This document shows positions 44,929-51,914 of a stretch of DNA of 64,000 nucleotides, in pieces; within the stretch, counting starts at the first letter, position 1; each line of letters opens with the position of its first letter. The notes under the pieces were generated by a model that worked only from the letters and a program-made list of their open reading frames with translations, was not told the origin of the DNA and did no database searches. The stretch comes from Sideroxyarcus sp. (lineage in GTDB: Bacteria; Pseudomonadota; Gammaproteobacteria; Burkholderiales; Gallionellaceae): positions 1-64,000 of the forward strand of contig JAUSBR010000017.1 of assembly GCA_030651895.1 (NCBI GenBank). Reading direction: 5' to 3'. A program made the position numbers and the translations under genes.

Positions 44929-45135
44929 TTATTCCGCTGCGCGGATGTTCGAAGCTTGCTGACCCTTGGGGCCGGCAGTGACGTCGAAGCTGACTTGCTG
45001 ACCTTCGGTCAGGGTCTTGAAACCCGAACTCTGGATCGCGGAAAAGTGAGCGAAGAGGTCATCGCCGCCGTTAGACGGGGTGATGAAGCCGAAGCCCTTG
45101 GAATCGTTGAACCACTTAACTGTACCTGTTGCCAT
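44929..45135 (-). CDS. cspA: Cold shock protein, CspA family
   Basis: Nucleic-acid chaperone with one OB-fold cold shock domain, 68 residues from ATG 45135 with an AAGGAGA ribosome site. The RNP motifs are KGFGFITP and DLFAHFSAI, in the start [17 protein letters not shown]. It is the standard length for CspA proteins. A leader of about 138 bases with a stable hairpin lies upstream, and the intrinsic terminator follows. It is likely regulated after transcription through that leader, as known for E. coli cspA. Confidence 0.95.
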   Translation of the reverse strand: MATGTVKWFNDSKGFGFITPSNGGDDLFAHFSAIQSSGFKTLTEGQQVSFDVTAGPKGQQASNIRAAE

Positions 45136-45308
45136 GATGAATCTCCTTATAAACATACAAGTGGGACGAAGTCCCACACTAGGGCGATGGTCAAGACGGC
45201 AAGAAGATGAAGGAAGGATTACCGCAGAATACGGAGACTAACCAGACAGCAACAACAGAACTTGAGAATCGCGGGCGGCACTATGTACTGTATCGGCAGG
45301 AATAGCAA
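45136..45308 (-). promoter_or_regulatory. cspA promoter and long structured 5' leader
   Basis: On the minus strand TTGCTA (45303-45308) and CATAGT (45280-45285) are 17 bases apart, so transcription should start near 45,273. That gives a leader of about 138 bases. A perfect hairpin GTGGGAC-GAA-GTCCCAC (plus-strand 45161-45177) lies 25 bases before the ATG, just upstream of the ribosome site. Long leaders with refolding hairpins are usual for cspA genes; thermosensing here is inferred. Confidence 0.6.
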
Positions 45309-45360
45309 ATGAAATTATGGGTATCGGCCCCGGCGGGGTGAAAAAGGCCAAACTGAGTAG

Positions 45361-45389
45361 TTGACAATATAAGTGTTTAATAATATTCT
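45361..45389 (+). promoter_or_regulatory. Sigma-70 promoter of the candidate small RNA
   Basis: TTGACA at 45361-45366 is a perfect -35 box. TATTCT at 45384-45389 is the -10 box after exactly 17 bases. The spacer and the stretch around the -10 are AT-rich. It points away from cspA and has no protein-coding gene on its strand for almost 4 kb. The predicted start is near 45,396. Confidence 0.75.
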
Positions 45390-45395
45390 AATTGG

Positions 45396-45502
45396 CAGTG
45401 GCGCAAGCCACCGCATGTTTCTCCTCCCTGAGCATGCTGTCTTGACTCCCCTTGTGTTAAGACATTTGCCCCTGATCCGTGTGGTTCAGGGGCTTTTTCT
45501 TT
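45396..45502 (+). ncRNA. Candidate trans-acting small RNA with C-rich loops and intrinsic terminator
   Basis: The promoter just upstream and the terminator define a transcript of about 106 bases. Hairpin 1 is GTGGC-GCAA-GCCAC (45398-45411). Hairpin 2 has stem GCATG/CATGC (45413-45437) and a loop with CTCCTCCC (45421-45428), the complement of a Shine-Dalgarno sequence. Hairpin 3 is TGTCTTGAC/GTTAAGACA (45438-45464) with loop TCCCCTTGT. Hairpin 4, GCCCCTGA/TCAGGGGC (45468-45493), is followed by TTTTTCTTT and ends the RNA. No open reading frame fits. Sequence elements are seen directly; expression and anti-SD function are inferred from resemblance to small RNAs with C-rich loops. Confidence 0.7.
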
Positions 45503-45514
45503 GTGGGCGGCAAA

Positions 45515-45571
45515 ATGGCGTGGTGGCGTGGTGGCGTGGTGGCGGGGTGGCGGGGTGGCGGGGTGGCGGGG
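45515..45571. repeat. Octanucleotide tandem repeat with G-quadruplex potential
   Basis: About seven copies of the 8-base unit GTGGCGTG or GTGGCGGG lie head to tail. The last four create four GGGG tracts separated by TGGC (45544-45571), a textbook G-quadruplex pattern on the plus strand. It begins 12 bases after the small RNA terminator and ends about 80 bases before the ankyrin gene stop. It is a likely site of length variation. Confidence 0.85.
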
Positions 45572-45652
45572 TCAGCAGGCACTGGCAAGATGTCTTGCCT
45601 CATTTGCGCGCCCGCCTTATGTAGCCTCCGCCGGACAGCGCGCGGCACTGAA

Positions 45653-46603
45653 CTAGATCGCGTTTGGCAGATCCGACAGATCTGCCGTTGTTGACGGTTT
45701 GAAGAACTTCACATGATCTTTCAATAGAGAGAGGAACAGCTTGATCACGGGCACGTGATGGTTGAAGCTGGCTTTTTGCAGCGCGGTCCAGCCGTGGCTG
45801 GAAACCACCCCGGATTCGGCCCCGCTCGCGAGCAGCGCGGAACAGGCGGCCAGATGCCCGTTCATGGCGGCCATCATCAATGCGGTCCAGCCGCGCAGAC
45901 TCTGCGCGTTGACCTCCGCGCTATGGGTGACGAAATGTTTGATGATATGGGCGTGGCCGTTGTACGCAGCCCAGTGCAACGGCAGGAATCCGCCGTGGTC
46001 CTTGAGATTCACATTGGCACCGAACTCAAGGAATAGCTTGGCCAATTCGAGATTGCCGTTGAATGCAGCGAAGAACAGCGGCGACCAGCCGCGCTCGTCG
46101 CAGGTGTCGATATTGATGTCGCAATGCAGGAACAAGCCGATTGCCTTGAGATCCTTGGCGCCGGTCGCTTTCAGGAAGCCGTTCGCCGTGCAGGGATAGC
46201 CCAGGCTTTCTATTGCGTGTCGGGCGTCGGGCTTGATGCTGGCCCACGGACTGTCGTCGCTGGGCGCGCGCATGTTGATGAAATCCTGCGGCGAATGCTC
46301 GAATTTTCCGTTTCCGGGCGTCTTGTTGTTGAGCTGAGCCAGCGGATTTTCGTCGAAGACCTTGGGCAGGTTGCGCGTGCCTTCAAACACTTCGCCCAGG
46401 TAAAACAGTTCGCTGGCGACCTCGTGCGTAAAACCCTGCCGGTCGGCACGCGTACTCACCATCAATTCGCGGAAGAATTCTTCCATCTGCGGCGTGTGCC
46501 ACAGCAGCACGATTTTTTCCAGGACGCGCGGGTGGTGCTGTTCCAATTCTCTGGGATACAGGCACTCCTCGCCATAGACCAGCTCCAGCATCGCGCTGTT
46601 CAT
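45653..46603 (-). CDS. Ankyrin-repeat protein
   Basis: Protein of 316 residues with ankyrin repeats in the C-terminal half. About four to five repeats are visible: GWSPLFFAAFNGNLELAKLF, GFLPLHWAAYNGHAHIIKHF, GWTALMMAAMNGHLAACSAL and GWTALQKASFNHHVPVIKLF (residues about 170-285). The first 150 residues show no family I recognise. No signal peptide or membrane helix is seen, so it is probably cytoplasmic. Ankyrin repeats bind proteins; a partner cannot be named. It is on the minus strand, 124 bases downstream of the fructosamine kinase-like gene. Confidence 0.85.
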   Translation of the reverse strand: MNSAMLELVYGEECLYPRELEQHHPRVLEKIVLLWHTPQMEEFFRELMVSTRADRQGFTHEVASELFYLGEVFEGTRNLPKVFDENPLAQLNNKTPGNGKFEHSPQDFINMRAPSDDSPWASIKPDARHAIESLGYPCTANGFLKATGAKDLKAIGLFLHCDINIDTCDERGWSPLFFAAFNGNLELAKLFLEFGANVNLKDHGGFLPLHWAAYNGHAHIIKHFVTHSAEVNAQSLRGWTALMMAAMNGHLAACSALLASGAESGVVSSHGWTALQKASFNHHVPVIKLFLSLLKDHVKFFKPSTTADLSDLPNAI

Positions 46604-46727
46604 GATATTTTGCCCGGGGACGGGAGTGGCATTTGCATTATGCGTTCAACTCGAAGGTGGCGTTCAAATTGTGCCCGTTGCAGGGGGCAGGCGCAAGGCA
46701 AAGCGCGCCGCTGCAGCCGGCATACGC

Positions 46728-47615
46728 TCAGTCGATCCCGGACAATAACCCGCGCATCATTTGCTCCGCCTGCCGCACATATCCACCGCCAAACAGATTG
46801 GCATGGTTGAGGATGTGATAGAGGTTGTACAGCTCGCGGCGGTTTGCGTAGCCGGCATCCAGCGGCCAGGCGGCGCGATACGCAGAGTAGAACTCTGCCG
46901 GATAACCGCCGAAGAGTTCGGTCATCGCCAGATCGCACTCGCGGTCGCCGTAATACACGGCCGGATCGAAGATGACCGGCGTGCCGCCGGCCAGATACGC
47001 GTGGTTGCCGCCCCACAGATCGCCGTGCAGCAGTGATGGCTGCGGCGTATAGCCGGCGAAGAAGGCGGGCAGCGCATCCAGCAACTGCTCTCCCGTTCGT
47101 TGCAACTCGCCGCCGTAGCCCTTCTCCGCCGCAAGCCGCAACTGGAACCCTAGACGTCGCTCGCGCCAGAAGTCGATCCAGTCTTTTTTCCAGCCGTTGG
47201 GCTGCGGTGTGGTGCCGATGAAATTGTCCCGCTCGAAGCCGTAACCCCCGGCCGAGCAACGATGCAGCGCGGCGAGCTGTTCGCCGAGCAGTCGGGCATC
47301 GCCGCGCGCACTCAGCTGCAGATGTTCCAGCACCAGATAACTCTGTCCGTCCGCGACACCGTGCGCGATGACGCGCGGTACGCGGAGGGTGTCGGTCGCG
47401 GCGATGGCTGCAAGCCCAACGGCTTCTGCGACGAATGCGTCTTGATGCCGGGCATCGTTGAGTTTGAGGAAGTAAGCTGTGCCGTCGGCAGCTTCGATGC
47501 GCGAAGATTCATTGATGCTGCCGCCGCCGACCGGAGTCATGCGCCGCAGTTCGAACGGTCGCTGTGTCGCAGTGCTGATCGCTGCAGAGAGTTGGGAGAG
47601 CAATTTCGCGTTCAT
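46728..47615 (-). CDS. Fructosamine kinase family protein
   Basis: Kinase of the fructosamine/ketosamine-3-kinase family (YniA-like), 295 residues from ATG 47615 (MNAKLLSQLSAAI); the longer frame upstream runs through a repeat and the VOC gene in another frame. Kinase features are GGGSINESSRIEAADGTAYF and KLNDARH, and the phosphotransfer loop LLHGDLWGGNHAYL with VIFDPAVYYGDRECDLAMTE. These act in repair of glycated proteins by phosphorylating ketosamines. It lies downstream of the VOC gene. Family certain, substrate inferred. Confidence 0.88.
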   Translation of the reverse strand: MNAKLLSQLSAAISTATQRPFELRRMTPVGGGSINESSRIEAADGTAYFLKLNDARHQDAFVAEAVGLAAIAATDTLRVPRVIAHGVADGQSYLVLEHLQLSARGDARLLGEQLAALHRCSAGGYGFERDNFIGTTPQPNGWKKDWIDFWRERRLGFQLRLAAEKGYGGELQRTGEQLLDALPAFFAGYTPQPSLLHGDLWGGNHAYLAGGTPVIFDPAVYYGDRECDLAMTELFGGYPAEFYSAYRAAWPLDAGYANRRELYNLYHILNHANLFGGGYVRQAEQMMRGLLSGID

Positions 47616-47642
47616 GCGGGAAGTTTCAAATTTCCGAAGTTT

Positions 47643-47690
47643 GCCCTGAGCCCTTCGACATTGCTCAGGACAGGCCCGTCGAAGGGTCAG
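47643..47690. repeat. REP-like palindromic element, copy 2 (rearranged)
   Basis: Contains interleaved inverted repeats: CCTGAGC (47645-47651) with GCTCAGG (47663-47669), and CCCTTCGAC (47651-47659) with GTCGAAGGG (47678-47686). The words match the elements at 36,356 and 59,413 in changed order. Its right end overlaps the stop codon of the VOC gene. Confidence 0.65.
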
Positions 47691-48124
47691 CGTTTGAATC
47701 GCAGGTCGCCATGCTCGCTGAAATCGAACATCGGCCCCCAGGCCACTTCCCAGTAATGTCCGTCCGGGTCGGTGAAGTAACCGCTGAAGCCGCCCCAGAA
47801 GGTGTCCTGCGGCGCTTTGGCGATGTGCGCGCCCGCATCTGCGGCGCGAGCGAAGACGCCCATGATCTCGTCCTTGCTGCGCGCGTTGTAGGCGAGGGTG
47901 AAGCCGCGGAAGCTGCCGGGTGCGGGCAATTTCACTTCCTCGCCGATATCCTCGGCGAGTTTTTCCAGCGGATAGAGCGAGAGCCACACCCCGGGTAGCG
48001 GGATGAAAGTAACGCCTTCATGTTCTGTGACAGGAGAGGTGGCGAAGATCTCGCGGTAGAAGGCGGTGGCGCGGGCGAGGTCGGACACGCCCAGGGTGAT
48101 GACGGTCATGCGCGGTATCTTCAT
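47687..48124 (-). CDS. VOC-superfamily (glyoxalase/bleomycin resistance-like) protein
   Basis: Protein of 145 residues with two beta-alpha-beta-beta-beta modules. VITLGVSDLARATAFYREIF opens the first and the second ends with FSGYFTDPDGHYWEVAWGP, whose Glu is a typical metal ligand. The FIPLPGVWLSLYP segment lies between. Such proteins include glyoxalases, dioxygenases and resistance proteins, so a precise activity cannot be given. It lies 48 bases downstream of the PfkB kinase gene on the same strand. The REP-like element overlaps its stop. Confidence 0.85.
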   Translation of the reverse strand: MKIPRMTVITLGVSDLARATAFYREIFATSPVTEHEGVTFIPLPGVWLSLYPLEKLAEDIGEEVKLPAPGSFRGFTLAYNARSKDEIMGVFARAADAGAHIAKAPQDTFWGGFSGYFTDPDGHYWEVAWGPMFDFSEHGDLRFKR

Positions 48125-48172
48125 GCTGCCTCCTGTTTTGTCATGCCCGGAAGGGCATGACAGGATTTGAGG

Positions 48173-49111
48173 TTACAGGACGATGCTGGAGCCGAAGTGT
48201 TTCTGGTACAGGTCCATCAGTTCGGCACGGGTGTATTTGTGGTTCTGGCCGCCGCGGCTGGCGATCTTGAGCGAGCCCATCAGCGAGGCCAGGCGACCCG
48301 TGGTTTCCCAGCTCCAGCCTTTCTGGATGCCGTACAGCAGACCGGCACGGAAGGCATCGCCGCAACCGGTGGGGTCGACGATGGCATCCGGCTTCGGCGT
48401 GGGGATGGCGATCTGTTTGCCGCCGGTGTAGATCATCGAGCCGTCGCCGCCCAGCGTGACGATGAGCGCTTTCACGCGTTCGGCGATCTGTTCCAGCGTC
48501 TTGCCGGTCTTGTCCTGCAACAGCTTGGCTTCGTAATCGTTCGCGGTCACATAGGTGGCCTGTTCGATGAAATCGAGCAGTTCGCCGCCGGTGAACATCG
48601 GCAGGCCCTGGCCCGGATCGAACACGAAGGGGATGCCCGCCTCGGCGAAGTCGCGCGCGTGCTGCAGCATGCCGTCGCGTCCGTCCGGCGAGACGATGCC
48701 GAGCGTGACTTCCTTGGCGTCGCGCACGTTGTTGAGGTGCGAATGTCCCATCGCGCCGGGGTGGAACGCGGTGATCTGGTTGTCGTCGAGGTCGGTGGTG
48801 ATGAAGGCCTGACCGGTGAAAGTCTCGGGCACGCGGCGGATGTGGGTCTGCGCGATGCCGAGGCGTTCCAGGCGCTGCGCATAAGAACCGAAGTCATCGC
48901 CCACCGTCGCCATGATCAGCGGGTGGCCGCCCAGCAACTGCAGGTTGTAGGCGATGTTGCCCGCGCAGCCGCCGTATTCGCGGCGCATCTCCGGCACCAG
49001 AAAAGCAACGTTGAGAATATGGATCTGCTCGGGAAGGATGTGTTTCTTGAACTGGTCCTTGAACACCATGATGGTGTCGTAAGCCATGGAGCCGCAGATG
49101 AGAGTCTTCAT
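48173..49111 (-). CDS. PfkB-family carbohydrate/adenosine kinase
   Basis: Ribokinase-like kinase of 312 residues from ATG 49111 (MKTLICGSMAYDTIMVF). PfkB signatures are GGCAGNIAYNLQLLGG near residue 47 and the catalytic DPTGCGDAFRAGLLYG near residue 257, whose Asp is the base. VTLGGDGSMIYTG marks the nucleotide site. Proteins of this subgroup in betaproteobacteria are usually labelled adenosine kinase-like. Substrate (adenosine or a sugar) is not decided by sequence. It is divergent from the universal stress protein gene. Confidence 0.85.
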   Translation of the reverse strand: MKTLICGSMAYDTIMVFKDQFKKHILPEQIHILNVAFLVPEMRREYGGCAGNIAYNLQLLGGHPLIMATVGDDFGSYAQRLERLGIAQTHIRRVPETFTGQAFITTDLDDNQITAFHPGAMGHSHLNNVRDAKEVTLGIVSPDGRDGMLQHARDFAEAGIPFVFDPGQGLPMFTGGELLDFIEQATYVTANDYEAKLLQDKTGKTLEQIAERVKALIVTLGGDGSMIYTGGKQIAIPTPKPDAIVDPTGCGDAFRAGLLYGIQKGWSWETTGRLASLMGSLKIASRGGQNHKYTRAELMDLYQKHFGSSIVL

Positions 49112-49235
49112 GTCGTTGCGCGTAGTGGTTGGAAAGGACCGGATTATAACAGGGCAGATTGTCTTGCCCGCAGCGCCGCGGATAGACGTTACAATCCGGG
49201 GTGAATCCCCGAACCCCTTCCGACAGGAGTGCAGC

Positions 49236-50123
49236 ATGACCATCCCCAAGTCCATCATCGCCGCCACCGATTTTTCCGACAACGCGACGCGTGCCGTGCG
49301 TCAGGCGGCGCTTATGGCGCGCACATGGGGTGCGTCGCTGACACTGGTGCATGTGTTCAACGACAGCGTATGGGCCAGCCTGCGTGCTATGTACGACCTG
49401 CCGGGCTGGAACGACGTCAAGCCGCTGGCCAGCCAGCGTACCCGGCTGGCGCAGTTGAGAGAACAGATCGCGTCCGAGTTCGGCTTGAAGGTGGATACCG
49501 AAGTCCTCACCGGACGAGCCTCGCAGCAGATCGGCGAGATCGTCGGTGCTCGTCAGGCGGACTTGCTGGTGGTCGGCGAGCACGGCGAGAACTGGGTGCG
49601 CGATATCGTGCTCGGCGGTACCGCGCTCAAGGTGATCGAGTCGACACGCATCCCGGTACTGCTGGTGCGGCAGGGCGAACCCGAGCTTTACCGCGATATC
49701 GTCATCGCCACCGACTTTTCGCCTGCGGCGGCGCGAGCCGCGAGACTGGCGCTGGTGTGTTTCCCCGCTGCACAACAGGCGCTGATACACGCCTGGCTGG
49801 TGCCGTTCGAAAGCAGCATGCGACTGGGCGGCGCGCGGGAGGAGGATATCGAACGCTTTCGCCAGCGCGAATTTGAACTTGCCAGCGGCCAGCTCGAAAC
49901 CTTTGCGCGCAAGTGCGAGGGCAATACGACTCACGAACGTTTCGAGCGGATGGCACTGATCGGATCGCCCGAGTCCGTGGTGTTCGCGCAGGCGCGTGCG
50001 CGCAACAGCGATCTCATCGTCATCGGCAAACACAGCGGACGGGAACAGGATGAACGGCTGCTCGGCAGCGTGACGCAGAACATCCTGTATCACGCCGAAT
50101 GCGATGTGCTGTTGAGCGCCTGA
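49236..50123 (+). CDS. Tandem universal stress protein
   Basis: Two UspA domains in 295 residues from ATG 49236, which has AGGAGT at 49225-49230. Domain 1 starts with KSIIAATDFSDNATRAVRQA and contains DLLVVGEHGENWVRDIVLGG. Domain 2 starts with DIVIATDFSPAAARAARLAL and ends with DLIVIGKHSGREQDERLLGS and VLLS. The G-x2-G-x9-G(S/T) ATP loop is imperfect. It is followed after eight bases by a Kef-type antiporter, so the two are co-transcribed. It is a plausible stress or energy sensor for ion transport. Confidence 0.9.
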   Translation: MTIPKSIIAATDFSDNATRAVRQAALMARTWGASLTLVHVFNDSVWASLRAMYDLPGWNDVKPLASQRTRLAQLREQIASEFGLKVDTEVLTGRASQQIGEIVGARQADLLVVGEHGENWVRDIVLGGTALKVIESTRIPVLLVRQGEPELYRDIVIATDFSPAAARAARLALVCFPAAQQALIHAWLVPFESSMRLGGAREEDIERFRQREFELASGQLETFARKCEGNTTHERFERMALIGSPESVVFAQARARNSDLIVIGKHSGREQDERLLGSVTQNILYHAECDVLLSA

Positions 50124-50131
50124 ACCGGACG

Positions 50132-51838
50132 ATGATGGAACATCTCGCACAGATCATATTGCTGCTGGCCGTGGCGGTGGCCGTCGTGGTGGCATTCCAG
50201 CGCCTGCACATCCCGACCAGTCTGGGTTATTTGCTGGTGGGTGTGATTCTCGGTCCGCACACGGTCGGCCCGACGGTGCACGTCGCCGAATTCAAGGCCC
50301 TCGCCGAATTCGGCGTGGTGTTCCTGCTGTTCACCATCGGTCTCAACTTCTCGCTGCCGCAATTGCATGTCCTGCGCCATCAGGTGCTCGGCCTGGGCAC
50401 CGGCCAAGTCGTGTTCACCACCGTGGCGGTCGGCGTCATCACCTGGCAGGCCGGCCTGTCCGTCGCGGCCGCGTTCGTGATCGGCGCCGTGTTCGCACAG
50501 TCGTCCACCACCATCATCGGCAGCCAGTTGGCAGAACAGGGCGAGGAGAACAGCCAGCACGGCCGTCTCGGCCTGGCCATGTCGGTATTTCAGGACGTGA
50601 CCGCCGTGCCCTTCCTGGTGGTCATTCCGGTGCTGGGCGTGGCAGTCGGTGCAAGCGCGCTGGCCGGTGCGCTGGGTTGGGCCATGGTCAAAGCGGTGTT
50701 CGCGTTCGCACTGGTGTTCTTCGCCGGGCGCTGGCTGTTGCGGCCCCTGTTCCATCTGGTCACCGAGCGCCGCTCGCCCGAGGTGTTCACCCTGGCCGTG
50801 CTGCTGGTCGCGCTGTTGTCGGCATGGACCACCAGCAGCTTCGGCTTGTCGCTTGCGTTCGGCGCCTTCCTGGCCGGCATGATGCTGGGCGAGACCGAGT
50901 TCCGCCATCAGGTGGAATCCAGCATCCGCCCGTTCCGCGACGTGCTGCTCGGTATCTTTTTCATCGGTATCGGCATGCGCTTCGACCCGGCCTCCATCCC
51001 GCCGATCTGGCATTGGGCCCTGCTCGGCGCGCTGCTGATCGTGATCAGCAAAACGCTGATCGTCGCCGCGATGATGCGCCGCATCGGCATCGATGCGCTG
51101 GTGGCATGGCGCAGCGGGCTGCTGCTGGCGGTGGGGGGCGAGTTCGGCCTGGCACTGATCGCCATCGCGCTGGACTCCGGCGTGATCGACATGGCGCTGG
51201 GACAGGTAGCGATCACCTCGGTGCTGCTGTCGATGATCATCGGGGCAGTGCTGATCCGCTTCAATCATGCCATCGCGGCATGGCTCACAAAGATCTGGCG
51301 CAACGCGCCAAAGCGCGTGCCGGAAGAGATCGAGGGGGCGGCGGAACAACAGGTGGTGGTGGGCGGCTACGGGCGCGTGGGACACACCATCGCCGTGCTG
51401 CTGCAGACGAGCGAGATTCCGTTCGTGGTGTTCGAAGCCGATGCAAAACGGGTGGCGCAGGGACGGGCCGACGGCTTCCCGGTGCTGTATGGCGACATCG
51501 CCGATCCGGAATTGCTGGCCACCATCCATGTGGAACGCGCGGCACTCGTGGTGATCACCATCGACCATGCCGTGATGGCGCTGCGGATGGTCAAGTTCCT
51601 GCGCAAGCATTGTCCGCAGGTGCCGGTCATCGCGCGGGCGCGCGATCTGCAGGCCAGTGCGCACCTGCTCGAAGCCGGTGCGACCCATGCCTATCCGGAA
51701 GCCATAGAAGCGAGCCTGCGCTTGGGCGAAACGGCGCTGCAGATACTCCGGGTGTCGCCTGCGGAGATCGAGCAGGTCGTGCAGGATGTCAGGGATATGG
51801 ACTACAAGCCCGTGCTGGAAAAGAAAACCCACAAATAG
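50132..51838 (+). CDS. Kef-type monovalent cation:proton antiporter (CPA2) with TrkA-N domain
   Basis: Inner-membrane transporter of 568 residues from ATG 50132 (50135 is an alternative). It has about 12 hydrophobic segments in the Na/H exchanger fold, including PTSLGYLLVGVILGP and FLLFTIGLNFSLPQL, with the ion-site region FQDVTAVPFLVV. A cytoplasmic NAD-binding TrkA-N domain starts at residue about 410 (VVVGGYGRVGHTIAVLLQ) and reaches HATHAYPEAIEASL-like sequence near the end. It resembles KefB/KefC; glutathione control is not proven. The universal stress protein precedes it. Confidence 0.9.
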   Translation: MMEHLAQIILLLAVAVAVVVAFQRLHIPTSLGYLLVGVILGPHTVGPTVHVAEFKALAEFGVVFLLFTIGLNFSLPQLHVLRHQVLGLGTGQVVFTTVAVGVITWQAGLSVAAAFVIGAVFAQSSTTIIGSQLAEQGEENSQHGRLGLAMSVFQDVTAVPFLVVIPVLGVAVGASALAGALGWAMVKAVFAFALVFFAGRWLLRPLFHLVTERRSPEVFTLAVLLVALLSAWTTSSFGLSLAFGAFLAGMMLGETEFRHQVESSIRPFRDVLLGIFFIGIGMRFDPASIPPIWHWALLGALLIVISKTLIVAAMMRRIGIDALVAWRSGLLLAVGGEFGLALIAIALDSGVIDMALGQVAITSVLLSMIIGAVLIRFNHAIAAWLTKIWRNAPKRVPEEIEGAAEQQVVVGGYGRVGHTIAVLLQTSEIPFVVFEADAKRVAQGRADGFPVLYGDIADPELLATIHVERAALVVITIDHAVMALRMVKFLRKHCPQVPVIARARDLQASAHLLEAGATHAYPEAIEASLRLGETALQILRVSPAEIEQVVQDVRDMDYKPVLEKKTHK

Positions 51839-51914
51839 TGCGCATGACTATTTGCGCAGGCCGATCCGCGTCAGAAACGCGCCGGCCAGGAACAGGCAGT
51901 CGCTGACCAGTCGT

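Noticed and set aside
45515..45571. Possible CRISPR array
   Set aside because: The repeats are 8 bases long and directly adjacent, without spacers; no cas genes are present.
46728..47987. A 419-residue form of the fructosamine kinase-like protein
   Set aside because: The first 124 residues are translation of the VOC gene in another frame and of a repeat; ATG 47615 gives the normal family start.
50090..51832. Minus-strand open frame of 580 codons opposite the Kef-type antiporter
   Set aside because: The product is rich in His, Gln and Arg without any domain; the plus-strand frame has membrane helices and a TrkA-N motif.
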